Source: Ceriagrion tenellum (lineage: Eukaryota > Arthropoda > Insecta > Odonata > Coenagrionidae). From it: DNA of 64,000 nt. Shown one piece after another: positions 1 to 10,255 of this stretch. Each line of letters opens with the position of its first letter. Positions within the stretch are counted from its first letter, which is position 1. The notes beneath the pieces are model-generated. The model had not been told where the DNA came from. It did no database searches and saw only the letters and a program-made list of their open reading frames with translations. The stretch covers positions 62,249,527 to 62,313,526 of the forward strand of contig OY720640.1 of assembly GCA_963169105.1 (NCBI GenBank), in the 5' to 3' direction. Both the position numbers and the translations under genes were made by a program.

Positions 1-299
1 TTATTGAAGTGAGCGATAACCTCACATCTCCACTCATAAACTCTACGCAATTTCGCCCTCAATTTTCCACAAAACAACCGTTCATAATCAAATACAGCAA
101 AACGCTTGTTTCATACTTCCCCACGATAATTTTAAAAGATTTCGCTCTTTTCATCGCTGTTTGAGATTTTATATTGGATATGTAAGTCAAAGTCAGTTAG
201 ATTCGCAGACGATCAGGCGTTGATTTGTCGATCATCGAAGGGACTAAAAGGTTTAATGGATGCTTTAGAAATTCACTGCAGAAAATTCAGCATTTAGGT
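1..299. other. No recognisable feature
   Basis: AT-rich sequence with short frames only. I see no motif, repeat end or RNA gene before the LINE remnant that begins near 300. Confidence 0.4.
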
Positions 300-945
300 A
301 ATTCACATGAATACAATAGTAATGAGATTTTCGTAGACAAAGAAAGCGAGGCTGATAAGTAAAGTTGGAGGACACAAACTCTAGCAAGTACAGCATTTTA
401 ATTCCATAGGCATTACGCTAAAAGAAAATGGGCATTGGAGCAAAGACATACAGAAGAGAATAGCGTTGCCTAAGGAGGCGTTTGGTGCTGGAAGGGAGCT
501 GATGACGCGGAACTTGAGTAAGAATGTGAAGAAGATGTTGGTGAAGAGCTTGATATGAGGCGTAGCGTTCTATGGAGATGATACGTGGACCCAAAGAAAG
601 GAGGACAAAAATAGTCTGCAGTCATTTGAGATGTGTGTGTGGAGAAGGATGAAGAAAAAAAGGTGGACGGAAAGGAAAACGAACGAGGAAGTTCATTGTA
701 GTGAGCGAGGAAAGGAAACTTTTCAATGGAATCCGGGGTGAGCAGTGTGGCTGAAGTTCAAGTGTATGATAGAGAAAAGAATGTCGGGCAAGTGGGGAAG
801 CGGAAGAAAGAAAATAGGTTTTATGGACGAGATGAAGAAAGGTAGATCGTATGCTGAGATGAACAAGGAAATATTAGAGATTTTCACCTAAAATTTGAGA
901 ATACCAAACGGAGATTCTCTGACTTTCATCAAAACCTACCTTAAC
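300..945 (+). mobile_element. RTE-like LINE 3' part (family E), heavily decayed
   Basis: This stretch aligns base for base, with many substitutions, to the better copy at 61.7-62.3 kb. Shared landmarks run in order: 'gttggaggacac', 'gaaaatgggcat', 'cctaaggaggcgttt', 'gaggacaaaaatag' and the end 'ttctctgactttcatcaa'. In the better copy these encode the region after the reverse transcriptase palm and the C-terminal tail. Here the frame is broken by stops and indels, so no protein is made. It meets an oppositely oriented family F 3' end at its right edge. Confidence 0.72.
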
Positions 946-1480
946 CGGTCGTCATCACCATCGTTAGTTGTTCAATCCTAAGATTGGTTGACTGCAACCC
1001 TCCACCCTTCCCTATCTAATGTTAGTTCCCTTACCTGCTAGTCTCTCTTCCTAAATACTTTCCTCTTTATTTGAATATGAATGAATATATGAATAATTTA
1101 TTAATTGTCCTGGGGATATACCCCTTAAGAACAAAAGCAATTTACATTTTTTTTAGCAACATAAAGAGCAAAATCAACAATTTGGACAGTAACATAATGA
1201 AAAAATTAAGTATAAATTAATAACATTTTACAATGCTGAATGCAAAGTTTTTTTTTTATTTGGTCCATGAACTTATTCCTGAGTCTTCCTCCGGGGATTT
1301 TTCCCTGTATTTTGTCTTCAGTTATGTTCTTCACTTACCCATTGTGTGTTAGAGTGTGTCCAATCCATCATATTCTTCTATTCTGCTTGGTGTTTCATAT
1401 GGCCCTTTCCTGTTCTGCTCATCTGTACATTTTATCATTTCTCATTTTGTCCGTCTATTTTCTTAACCGGTAGTATACTT
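946..1480 (-). mobile_element. RTE-like LINE 3' end (family F), interrupted
   Basis: Minus-strand fragment matching the copy at 4236-4760: the 3' untranslated part ('aatcctaagattggttgactg', reading on the plus strand, is close to the one at 4.27 kb) followed by the decayed C-terminal coding part at 1259-1480 ('cttcctccggggattttt'). Between about 1068 and 1258 lies roughly 190 bp absent from the 4.3-kb copy, with a poly-T run at its right edge. That is best read as a small insertion. Frames are broken. Confidence 0.66.
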
Positions 1481-2639
1481 TTACTTAACATTATATTTGC
1501 CTTTCATTTTTCTGTGTGTGTTTTTTGTATGTTTCCGTTTTAGCAAAACATTATCTTATCTTTCTTTAGGTAAACGATGGTTTTTGACACCCCCATTTTT
1601 TGGCGTCGCTCTTTTCTTGCCGGGGTTTCTTTTTCGACGAGTGTGTTATCTTCAACTTTTTCCGCATATGTACATATCTTTATCACAATTTTTGTCGATA
1701 TTTTTTCATATATAGAACGTCGAGTTATGATGTGAATGTAGAAAATCTGCCTTTGCATTGAAGCGTTTTGTTCACGCATAAAAATTGATTTATATTTAAA
1801 TTCAAAGTATCAGTTGAGAAGAGTTTAGAGAGGGAAAGTGGATTATGTAGTATCAGTTTCGCCTCAATCAAGTCTTTTTAGAGGACGATTTTTTTGTAAT
1901 TGCTATTATATTGCTAGATGCGTGGGTGCAAAAACAACTTTTTTAGGGAACACTTTTAACACATATTTTTTCACAAAAATTTTACACACCGTAACATTCA
2001 AAGTCACTCGCAAAGATTCTCTTTTTTGAATCATACCGTGTTGATTACCCTCTCTCGTACACAACCGCCCGTTGCCAACGCTCTGGAAGTTTTCCTACTT
2101 CAACCTTCGTTTCCAGAATCCTCTCGAAGATTCCTCCGCTACAATACCTTCATTATACCTGAAATTGCTTTGACTTTCCTCCCTTTTGTTAACCTCTTCA
2201 TTACTCCCAAGCTACAGATCATATCCTCCGATTTAACCTCCCTCTAACTTTCCCGTGTTGACGTTTGCCTCTTACTTACCTTCGTCGTTCTTCAAAAAAA
2301 TCCGCCTTAAAAGAGACTCTTGTGTGCTTGCATCCGTTGAAACAATGCAGTCTATACACATCAATATTTTACATGAGTACGCCTTGCTAGTTAATTATTG
2401 ATATTTAATCAATATATGGTCAAGATTTGACGCTATTCTTCCTACAACATCATCCAGAAACTATAGCATATTCGCCTCTTCGACTGCGTCGTAAAACCGC
2501 TTCTGCAAAATACATGCGTACTGCAAAAATTCCTTTTGCATTTTTCTTTTAATTCTTGCATTCATTGAGAATTCCTAGCTGTAAATTGTGATGATCTTTT
2601 TAGGTCACTTAACGTAATGGACCTAATTCTCCCATAATA
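1481..2639. other. AT-rich DNA without a recognisable gene
   Basis: Only short frames are open (for example 1540-1779 on the minus strand, and 1838-2029 and 2026-2247 on the plus strand). Their translations have no motif that I recognise, and their composition follows base bias (F, S, L rich). No repeat shared with the rest of the window was spotted. Confidence 0.4.
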
Positions 2640-3336
2640 CAACATGAAAATAAAGAAGAAGAAGACTAAAATCCTACTATACGAATGAGAGAACCTGGAT
2701 GTAGAAGTCACTCTGAGAGGAAAAATATTAGAGCAAGTCGATTCCTTCACCTATCTCGGAAGTAGCATTGCGTGGGACGGGAGAAATACAACGGACATCA
2801 AGCGTAGAATTGCCCAAGCTTAGAATGCGCTCAAAGGAAAAGGACAACTGCAAAGTGCTCAAAGGAGATAGGAATACAAATCAGGAAACATTATGTGAAA
2901 ACATTCGTGTGGAGCGTAGCACTCTTTGGCCGGAAGCATGGACCATTGGAAAAGCTGACCAGAAAAGAATAGAAGCGTTCAAAACCTGGTTCTGGAGGAG
3001 GATGCTGAAGATCAATTTGACGGACAAAATAGGATGTGATGAAGAGTTCAGAAGAGAATAGAACCAAATGGAACACCATAGAGAAAAGAAAAACGAGATG
3101 GGTTGGACACACACTGAGATAATAAATAGTATATGAAGAACATAATTTGAAAAAAAATTGAAGGCAGAAAGGGGGAAGAGTCCCAAGATGAAGTCCCAGG
3201 AATAAGTAAATTGATCAAATACTGAGGAAAGTACATAGGAAGAGATACCAAGAGATAAGGAAATTAGAATTAGATAGAGAAGAATGGAGGGCTACAGTCA
3301 GTCAATCTTAGGTTTGAACGACTACTCATGATGCAA
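2640..3336 (+). mobile_element. RTE-like LINE C-terminal region (family F), pseudogene
   Basis: Translation in shifting frames gives the usual order for the end of this LINE type: a strand ending FTYLGSSI near 2745-2770, then 'WTIGKADQKRIEAF' near 2935-2980, 'FWRRMLKINLTDK' near 2990-3030, and finally a 3' untranslated stretch ending 'tcttaggtttgaacgactac' at about 3310-3330. Several stops and at least two frameshifts break it. A second copy of the same family lies in the opposite orientation at 4236-4760, so the two point toward each other across the family A fragment. Confidence 0.78.
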
Positions 3337-3639
3337 AGATTAAATGAATTTCCAGAAAATGATTCAAAAGTCAAAATTGAATATAAAAACAACTTCCATG
3401 GCGGTAGAGATAGATTTTTGGAGAAAATCCATCGGAATATCTCACCTGAAGAAGGACCCAGAACAGGAAAATAAGATAAATTTTTGGCGTCCTGATGAAC
3501 ATAATTGGAGTTGCATAAGGGAAGTCATTAGTGTGGCAGGGCCACGTTCAATGGGTGGGAAATGAGAAGTCTCCAAAGAGGCCCTGTTATGGATTCCTAT
3601 CGGGAAAAGGAAAAGAAAATCCGCAGGAGATGCTAAATT
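3337..3639. other. No recognisable feature
   Basis: A 73-residue frame (3344-3565, plus strand) is open but shows no motif that I recognise. The stretch directly precedes the family A LINE end and could be decayed upstream sequence of it. Confidence 0.35.
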
Positions 3640-4235
3640 GAATGTTTTTTAACGGACGTTCAACATATATTACTACAGACAAACAATGATGGTAGAAACG
3701 ATCACAGGCATAAGATTAAAGAAAAAGAATGCCGAACCGATAGATTTAAAATGAAAATTTTCCCAAGCATTATAAGAGACCATAATAGTCGCGATAGATC
3801 AGTTCTAGGATACTTTGACTTTGATTAGGTAACATAGGTCTTTGCGCTTATGCTAAATATCTTGACATTATTATAAGTTACTAACCTCACATGTAATTTC
3901 TGGTATGATACACTCTTGTATGATTTGATACCCTATAGTGCAATTTATCCGTCGCATTAATAATACTAACCAGTAGTTATATCTTAAGTAGTGTACTACA
4001 TGGTAGCATATTCTTCATACCTTAAGTAGTGTACTAGATGGTAGCATGTTCTTCTACGTATCACTCTCCTGGTTTCTGGTCTGACCGCGCTCTGTTGTCT
4101 TGAGTGCATTTGGTCAGCACCTGATATCTGGCGGAGCGTACTGGGTTCTGATTTCAGCTGGGATGAGGGCCTCATGCCAGGTGTGGAATCACCCCATGCC
4201 ACAAACCCTAGTGGTGACTAGCACAGTATTTCGTA
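3640..4235 (+). mobile_element. CR1/Jockey-like LINE 3' end (family A), truncated
   Basis: The first 190 bases encode the typical last residues of these ORF2 proteins: a DVQHILL-like strand, then ECRTDRFKM and an IIRDHNSRDRSVLGY ending near 3825. A 3' untranslated region of about 400 bases follows, ending in a conserved hairpin-like segment around 4140-4200 ('gatgagggcctcatgccagg', 'gtggaatcaccccatgcca') and a 'cgtaggtgtatg' tail. The same 3' region recurs at 56.76-57.1 kb (+) and 21.56-21.87 kb (-). The reverse transcriptase core is missing (5' truncation). Confidence 0.8.
3982..4056 (+). repeat. 38-bp tandem duplication inside LINE A 3' UTR
   Basis: The segment beginning 'cttaagtagtgtacta' and ending at 'tggtagcat' plus a few bases occurs twice back to back with one or two differences. 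The other two family A copies in the window carry it once, so this duplication is private to this copy. Confidence 0.7.
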
Positions 4236-4760
4236 GGTGTATGTTTGTTGATCATCATTGATCGTTTAATCCTAAGTTTGGTTGACTGCTGCCATCCACC
4301 CTTCCCTATCTAATGCTAGTACCCTTCCCTCCTGACACCTCTTCCTATGTACTTTTTTTCTTTATCTTGTTCATGAAATTATTTATTGGTCTTCCTCTGG
4401 GGGATTTTCCCTCTATTTTGCCTTCAATTATGTTCTTCACAAATTCATAGTGTCTCAGGGTGTGTCCCATACATCTTCTTCTTTTCTGTATGGTGTTCCA
4501 TATGGTCCTTTCCTCTTCTACTCTTCTGTATACTTCATTTCTTATTTTTTTCGTCCAATTTATCTTCAGCATCCTCCTCCACAACCAGATTTCCAACGCT
4601 TCTAATCTTTTCTGGTCAACTTTTCCAATGGTCCATGCTTCCGATCCGTAGAATGCTATGCTACACGCGAATGTTTTCCCATACTGTTTCCTGGTTGTAG
4701 TCTTATATTCTTTGAGCACAGCAGTTCTCTTTTGCCCATGAACGCCTTATGTACATGTAA
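4236..4760 (-). mobile_element. RTE-like LINE C-terminal part (family F), best copy
   Basis: The frame 4345-4719 (124 residues, minus strand) reads the C-terminal tail of an endonuclease/reverse-transcriptase protein. It has SIAFYGSEAWTIGKVDQKRL at residues 21-40, LWRRMLKINWTKKIRNEVYR at 50-69 and a basic stretch 'GKIEGKSPRGRP' near 102-113. The 3' untranslated region lies to the left, ending near 4240 in 'tgatcatcattgatcg'. Palm and endonuclease domains are absent because the copy is truncated at its 5' side near 4760. Confidence 0.82.
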
Positions 4761-5500
4761 GTTGATAGGTCTCGCGAAACGTGAGTTTCGAACCAATGGC
4801 ATGTGAGCTGCTCAAAATAAAAAATACGTGAAAATCTTTACAATCGTATTTTGTGAAATTTTATCAGTAGCTGTGGTCGTTGAATGATCTATTATGTTCA
4901 GAGCTGTATTTTTGTACTTTCCTGTCTTTTGATGATTAAGATAACTGTCAGCGAAGGAGGATGAATGAATAAAGAAGATGCTTACCATTTATTTCTTCTT
5001 TGATTTTTGACATATGTGAACAAGTTGAAACTGTGTTTGTACGATTTCCGTTCTTTCTCCCTTCTAATCTCCCTTATTTTTTATTCTTTCTCTTCGTTTT
5101 TATTTCCTTTCATCTGCCCGAATTCTACCTTTTCTTTTTCAGCATCTTCCGGAAAATCTGAAATCTGTGATTTTATCATTTATCCATTTCGGTTTCGTAT
5201 TTCTTCCTTATGATCTATTCCTTTAGGCCTGTAATATATAAGGTCATTTGAGTATTTACATTTTTGGTCAAGAAAGCCAAATGCCCAATTAGCTAATCTT
5301 TTCTTATTTATTTTCTTAGAGTCTCCTTTGGGGGCTATAATTTTCTTTCTCATTCGGTGTATTTTTTATGATTTCTCAACAAATACCTCGTTGATTCTCA
5401 AACAAAGTTTTCTATTCTTGGAGTCATTCTGATGCATTTAAGCTCTCTGGTGTTATCAATATTTTATGACGCCTTAAATAATGGATGTAGTTATTATTTT
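4761..5500. other. Pyrimidine-rich plus strand, no gene recognised
   Basis: The stretch 5040-5230 is T/C-rich on the plus strand and yields a 68-residue phenylalanine/serine-rich frame (5007-5213) that I take as compositional. No repeat end was recognised. Confidence 0.4.
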
Positions 5501-5504
5501 TGAT

Positions 5505-6280
5505 CGTGCTTTTGGCAGGTGGTAAGCCGAATCCGTTTACCTTACCCAAGCTAATAAGTTCTTGTCTTTTTTTATCGTGCGTTTAAAAAACAATCCGGTT
5601 CCGAACAGTAATTGAGCACAAAAAAATTATTGTATTTCCCCTTATTTTTCCAAATGGCATGGCTACAGGTCAAAACTGGAAGAAAATATGTGCTTGGGAC
5701 GTTTTTTATTGTCTTTTCTAGCATAAACAACCTGGGTATTAGTTGCAATTTTTTCTCGTCTGGAAGAAGAAGTCAAACGTAACAACTAGAATAGCTCCCG
5801 AATTTTTAATCACCCTTCATCATAAACGACAACTTACAAAAGATCTTTTCGTATTGCTGGGGCAGAGTTATGAAATTGTATTCCTAAGGACATAAAAGAT
5901 TCTACTTCACCGTATTTTTAAGAAAAAACTTTTTCAACATCTTCATGACCTAGAAAAGGTACAATAAGAAATACGCCATGAATTATTGTGTGATAATTTA
6001 TTGTTTCTCTATTTAATATGTTCCCACTATTTCGAAATAATTTAATATGTAATGAATAAGCTCCATAACCATACTGTATTTTTATATGCTCTTAATAGAC
6101 GACGAATGTCCAAGAACAGTAAATAGTTCTTTACCTTACTTTAGATTTTATTTTTATTCGTGCTTTTTGTTAGATGGTAAGCAGGTTCTGTTTATTTAGC
6201 GCTCGCTAATGAGGCATCTTTGTCTTTTTTATCGCGTGTTTTAAAAACAATCTAGTTCCGAGCAGTAGTCAAATTTTCCT
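5505..6280 (+). mobile_element. Degenerate LINE 3' terminus framed by two related repeats
   Basis: Two related roughly 115-bp segments, 5505-5620 and 6160-6280, share 'gtaagc', 'tgtctttttt', 'atcg(t/c)g(c/t)gtttaaaaa' and 'aacaatc(c/t)(g/a)gttccga(a/g)cagtag'. Between them, 5785-5960 translates in mixed frames as HHKRQLTKDLF, then a tract resembling the 'LWN-LP-IK' C-terminus of CR1/L2-type reverse transcriptases, and FKKKLFQHLHDLEK. I infer an old LINE C-terminus (5.79-5.96 kb) with repeated 3' untranslated sequence. The family is not identified. Confidence 0.5.
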
Positions 6281-7223
6281 GCGCTACTTCAAAAACAATT
6301 CGGGCGGAGCCGTGAATGCTTGCGGTGAAACAACCGGGAAAAATACCAGCGTACTTCGCGGTCTTAAGATCTCGAAGGAGTTTTTCTTCGCAGAATATAA
6401 ATAATTCCTTTCTGTTATGAACCGTAGAAAAAAATACGGTTCTAGAGCCACTTAAAACTTGTTAGAGTCGGACCTGATCCATGCCTAAAACACTACAACT
6501 TAACCTAAAGAGGCGACAGCCTAGCGTGAGGGTCGCCTTTATTGTTGTTGTGCTTATTACTGTTTTTAATCGTTTTATATGTTCTGCATAAAGTACAAAT
6601 CTGACGATAAACAGATACTGATTTTATTTCAAATATTACTGTTGTATTTTAACAGCTCGATAATATGACTTTTCGATAATTTGTCTAAAGCGAGAATGAC
6701 TGAATATGCCACGTGGCAGGTTTCTCAATTTAAGATTTAGGATAAAACGGCTATCTTCATCTAAAAATACTTCTTGTGTAATCACGATGTTAACGATGGA
6801 GCATCATACGAAACACCAGTGTGCTCTCATTGGTGAACTGGCCAGCCAATCAACGTTTTAGTTCTCCCTCAAGGAATGGAATGACATCATCCTCTTAAGT
6901 CATGGAATTCTTTTAGCAGTGGAAATTTCATATCTTGGTCTTCACCAGTACCGTACTTATGTGACGAAGAGCGCATCAATCGTTGCACCAGATGAGATAT
7001 TGTACAATGCTCAGATCGGTGATGAAAAGTTTTTTGCCACAAAGGAATTTTTCTGCCTGTTTATAACCTACACGCAATACCACCGCCAGGTTGCATTATA
7101 GCTGTAGGACCTCATCCTGATTTGTGCAACAGTTTGGTGCACGCTCCTGATGATTCATTGAGAAACCTGATCACAAGATTAATATAATTTCCAATCATTG
7201 CATTGACAAATGGTGTGTGTACG
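6281..7223. other. Intergenic; short palindromes only
   Basis: Contains a short stem at 6508-6541 (AGGCGAC paired with GTCGCCT, followed by a T-rich run) and a 12-bp palindrome TGCCACGTGGCA at 6707-6718. Neither has context that would assign a function. A 60-residue frame at 6919-7101 is unremarkable. Confidence 0.4.
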
Positions 7224-7326
7224 AAGTCACTTGCGCGGGTAAATATACACCAAGGTAAGAAATTCACCATGAAAAATCATCTGACTTGACCGGGATTCGA
7301 ATCCGGATTTCCCTCGAAATTCGCCT
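7224..7326 (-). mobile_element. tRNA-derived SINE head (family S2), minus copy
   Basis: Read on the minus strand, this contains a Pol III B box (GGATTCGAATCC, near 7291-7302) followed by 'CGGTCAAGTCAGATGA' and 'TTTTTCATGGTGAATTTCTT'. The same body follows the B box in the plus-strand copy that begins immediately to the right, and in the copy at 44.3 kb. Confidence 0.6.
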
Positions 7327-7450
7327 CGAAGGAAGATGGCTTGGTGGTGTAACTGGCTAATACATCTGACCGGCAATTGGGAGATCCGGGTTCGAACTCC
7401 GATCAGTTCAAATGATTTTTTCATGACAGATTTCTACCCTTTGTGTAAGA
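7327..7450 (+). mobile_element. tRNA-derived SINE (family S2), plus copy
   Basis: An A-box-like start (TGGCTTGGTGGTGTAACTGG at 7336-7355) and a B box (GGGTTCGAACTCC near 7388-7400) are spaced as in a tRNA. They are followed by 'tcaaatgattttttcatgac', the same body as the minus copy on the left. The two copies are head to head and almost touching. Confidence 0.65.
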
Positions 7451-7935
7451 TAATAATAGCATGGCTGCCAATAATTCCCAATGAGATAGAAAAATAAGTT
7501 GGAATAAAATTCAATACTGATACAATTCATTTGACTTACGCCACCGGAAACCTTGAATAAATATCCGTGAAGCAGTTGTCATTCATTATTTACAATAGTT
7601 GAATGCTATTTGAAGTTTTATTTGCATTTTTCTGATTTTTTAAAAACCATCAGAAAGCAATATCCATTTTGTGGGGAAAAAAGCAATAGCGTGGGACAAA
7701 GCATTAGCAAACCTTAACACAACTCCAAAGAATGATTTATTTAGACCATAGGAAAATCTGCATTGCCTTAATTTTTCAGTCTTTATGAAACAGATTCATT
7801 CTCATTCTTCTTCATTCTGTCGTATCCTATTCATTACTATCCCTACCCTTATTGTTTTCACCACTAAAACTTCTCAGATACCCCAAATTCACTGCAATTA
7901 GGTGCGAAGTGCAGACTCACTGGGCAATGATTGCA
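7451..7935. other. No recognisable gene
   Basis: AT-rich. The part around 7795-7900 is faintly similar to 12.4-12.65 kb ('ctcagataccccaaattcac' against 'ctcaggtaccccaacc'), hinting at a shared, worn LINE tail. Confidence 0.35.
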
Positions 7936-8127
7936 CTTGATGGCTTTCGGGATAGCTTCCACGTTGTGTCTACTTTGAGGATGGCAGTTTCGCAAGTGTT
8001 CCAGCGGACTTCTTCATGTCTGAAGTGACCTCAGATCTTCACACCTGAAAAAAGCGAGCTGGAACGCTCGCGAAACTGTCGTCTTCAAAAATGACACAAC
8101 GCGGAAGCTTCCCCAAAAGCCATCAAG
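7936..8127. repeat. Hairpin-forming MITE, about 85-bp arms
   Basis: The left arm 7936-8021 starts CTTGATGGCTTTCGGG and is the inverted complement of the right arm 8043-8127 ending CCCAAAAGCCATCAAG. Matching blocks run along the arms: GCTTCCRCGTTGTGTC, CAGTTTCGC and GTTCCAGC. The loop is only about 20 bases. No coding content. Confidence 0.8.
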
Positions 8128-8221
8128 TACCAAGACCACTTTACGGAAGCTTTTACTACAATGTAATATTACAGCAGGAATGGAGCGAGACACATCCCTA
8201 ATAACATCTTTTTCATTATAA

Positions 8222-8356
8222 TTAGTAAAAATAACTTTTACCCTCCACTGGTCAGTTCACAGATCAATTTATTGCACATTCTGGCATCGAAATCCATATT
8301 GTATAATAAATTGTTCTGGGAACTGACCAGTGGAGTGTAAAAGTTATTTTTACTAA
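8222..8356. repeat. Palindromic MITE with about 50-bp arms
   Basis: The left end TTAGTAAAAATAACTTTTAC and 'ccactggtcagttc' are repeated inverted at the right end ('gaactgaccagtgg', 'gtaaaagttatttttact'). The arms run about 8222-8272 and 8305-8356 around a 30-base loop. No coding capacity. Confidence 0.85.
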
Positions 8357-8449
8357 TTTACATGAAACTCCGATTTTTATTTCATTATTATTCATCCATT
8401 TTGGTTTATTTGCTCCCTAATAATCGTTTCTTAATCGGCTCATAAGTAC

Positions 8450-9062
8450 TAACATAACGCTTCGCATGATCCCTGCATGACTCTGGCATATTGTTAACGG
8501 AGTTGCCATGAACACAAATACCAATAGTTTATGTCGCGTTGGTAGCATACCAATGAGGCCATTAAGTATTACGTAAGACATATTTGGGGGTGGGGTTTGG
8601 ATGATCTTACATTTTCCTATGTAGAGGGGGCAAGGGGTATGAAACCAATATACGTAAGATTTTGGTCAGTCTTGAACCATTCTACTGTTTCCGAATGAAC
8701 TTTAGCAGTGACATGGAGCATCCTATCGTTAATGGCGTATTTTCCGTAATCTCACCGCTACACCAATGCTCCTATTCTGTCGCCTGATTGACTGGCGAGC
8801 TGCATTACCTCCACGCTCAACCAAAGCAAGCATTGAACGAAGAGTAGATTCAAATATCTAACGCCTTACGTAAGACTGAAAGGAAAGAGGGGGAAAGTCT
8901 TACATTGTCTTATGTAGGGGGAGTGGGTGGGGTCAAAAATGGGATAAATCATCTTACGTATTACTTGAACGGCCCCTATGGTGTGGTGCATGTTGGTGAT
9001 AGTTACTGGTTCAACGGTGATATCTCACCCCTTGTCACACACCCTTGAGGTAGCTTGCAGAG
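8450..9062 (+). mobile_element. LINE 3' end (family D), split by a MITE
   Basis: Sequence 8455-8556 ('atccctgcatgactct', 'ggtagcatacca') and 8977-9062 ('tatggtgtggtgcatgttgg', 'cacccttgaggtagcttgcag') together line up with the unbroken copy at 11385-11610. The 420 bases in between do not, and they have their own inverted ends. Only the 3' untranslated part is present. Confidence 0.72.
8557..8976. mobile_element. 420-bp MITE inside LINE D
   Basis: The ends are inverted copies: GGCCATTAAGTATTACGTAAG on the left, and the complement of the right end reads GGCCGTTCAAGTAATACGTAAG. G-runs lie just inside both ends ('gggggtgggg' and 'gggggagtgggtgggg'). No coding capacity. The target duplication is unclear (ATG is possible). 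Superfamily not assigned. Confidence 0.78.
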
Positions 9063-9069
9063 CAATTTT

Positions 9070-9290
9070 TTTAGGGTATTCTACCGGTTAAGATAGGTTT
9101 GGTTGAATGTCAAAGAATCTCCTCCCGGTTTTCTATACTTTGAGGGGTCTATATCGCTCTGGTATATCCTTTTTCGCCTAAGCATAGGGGCGAACCTTCT
9201 TCATCCTGTCCATGAAACTTATTCTCTGCAGAGTAATGTGTAGGTACATTTCCTCTTCTCTTTCCCTTCCCTAACTCCTCATATTTATGA
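9070..9290 (-). mobile_element. RTE-like LINE 3' tip (family E)
   Basis: Reading on the plus strand, 'accggttaagataggtttgg', 'gaatctcctcccggttttc', 'atatcctttttcgcc' and 'cctgtccatgaaac' match the minus-strand E copies at 27.2 and 28.6 kb. It meets the LINE D 3' end tail to tail at about 9065. Confidence 0.75.
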
Positions 9291-9383
9291 CTGGTGTCCT
9301 AACACCCCGCTGCAATATACCCTGGCGGTGGTTTGCGTTGATAATACGATAGTATAGAAATGCGACAGAACAATTGCAATATA

Positions 9384-9450
9384 AGAATTAGTTCTTACTC
9401 GGCGAATTATATTTTTAAATAATTCTCGGAATTCAAGCCGAGTAAGAATT
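9384..9450. repeat. Short hairpin
   Basis: AATTAGTTCTTACTCGGCG is answered by GCCGAGTAAGAATT 30 bases later. The AT-rich loop makes a stable stem plausible. No family recognised. Confidence 0.5.
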
Positions 9451-9594
9451 TTGGCTGCTAATGTTTCAACGGAACACTCTTCCATCGTCCTCCGAGTAAT
9501 AAGATTTGCCGGACTTTCTTCCTGCGCTTATATATCCGTCTAATCCAGGGGGTATTATTATCCCCTTTTTTTCGTTATTTTTTAATTAATGGTT

Positions 9595-10255
9595 TCCATT
9601 CCCTGCTAAGGATGCGATTCAAGTTGTTATTCTCCAGCCTGATTTCTATGGCTTCTTTAATGAGACGATCTCAATACCCATTCGCTTTGGAAACCACTTG
9701 AGCCTCATCAAAGGAGATGATGTGATCTTTCGATAGGCTATGTTCAGCCAAGGCAAATTTCTCTTAATGGAACAGCCTAATACACCTCCTGTGCTCTTTT
9801 ATTCGGGTCTCTATCGTGCGCCCTGTCTCTCCGATATATACTTTTCCGCACTGACATGGGACACGGTTAACTCCAGGTGTTTTGAGTCCCAATTCGTCCT
9901 TGACTCGCACTAAATCACCACGCAGTTTTTTCGGTGGTTTATGGGTTATTTCTATATTTCGTTTCGCCAGGATGCTAGAAATTTTCCCGGCAATGGTTGA
10001 AACATATGGTATATAAGCTCTTGCTATGAGTTTTTTCTCTTTTGGAGACATATCAGGTCTGAGGAAACTTTCAACACGGCTTATCTTGTGCTCGAGACTG
10101 CCTCTTTTCAGGACCAGCGAAATATCTCACTCCGTATACCCATTTTGGCGGAATGTTTCTCGTAGGTGTTTTATTTCCATTGATAGGCTTTCCTTGTCTT
10201 CTACAGTGTTCGCACGATGCAGGAGGGGATAAAAAGAGAACAATTGCAGTTTAAT
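9595..10255 (-). mobile_element. Penelope-like element, 3' part with GIY-YIG endonuclease
   Basis: Penelope-like elements encode a reverse transcriptase fused to a C-terminal GIY-YIG endonuclease. Here only the linker and endonuclease remain. The frame 9764-10051 (95 residues, minus strand) has a linker ending 'KPPKKLRGDLVRVKDELGLK', a C-x-C at residues 66-68, the KVYIGETGR signature at 70-78 and ETRIKEH at 81-87. After a frame break the match continues leftward (EHSLSKDHIISFDEAQVV, then an IEIRLENN-like stretch) to about 9600. To the right, 10052-10250 gives a broken VLKRGSLEHKISRVE linker. The polymerase core is missing. Confidence 0.85.
9764..10051 (-). pseudogene. GIY-YIG endonuclease fragment of a Penelope-like ORF
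   Basis: This would be the strand-nicking domain used in target-primed insertion. The visible key residues are the YIG triad (residues 72-74), the arginine of GRTIETR (78 or 83) and H87 of the KEH motif. The first residue of the usual GIY part reads GVN rather than GVY (60-62), so the first tyrosine is replaced. The frame starts at an internal methionine and runs into a stop after RLFH, well before the normal C-terminus. I therefore call it non-functional. Similarity downstream in another frame shows that a frameshift caused the early end. Confidence 0.8.

Noticed and set aside
6508..6541. Stem followed by T-rich run resembling a bacterial intrinsic terminator
   Set aside because: The surroundings are clearly animal nuclear DNA. 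A lone stem without an upstream gene has no meaning as a terminator.
6707..6718. TGCCACGTGGCA palindrome as an E-box regulatory site
   Set aside because: A single short palindrome with no promoter or gene nearby is expected by chance in 64 kb.
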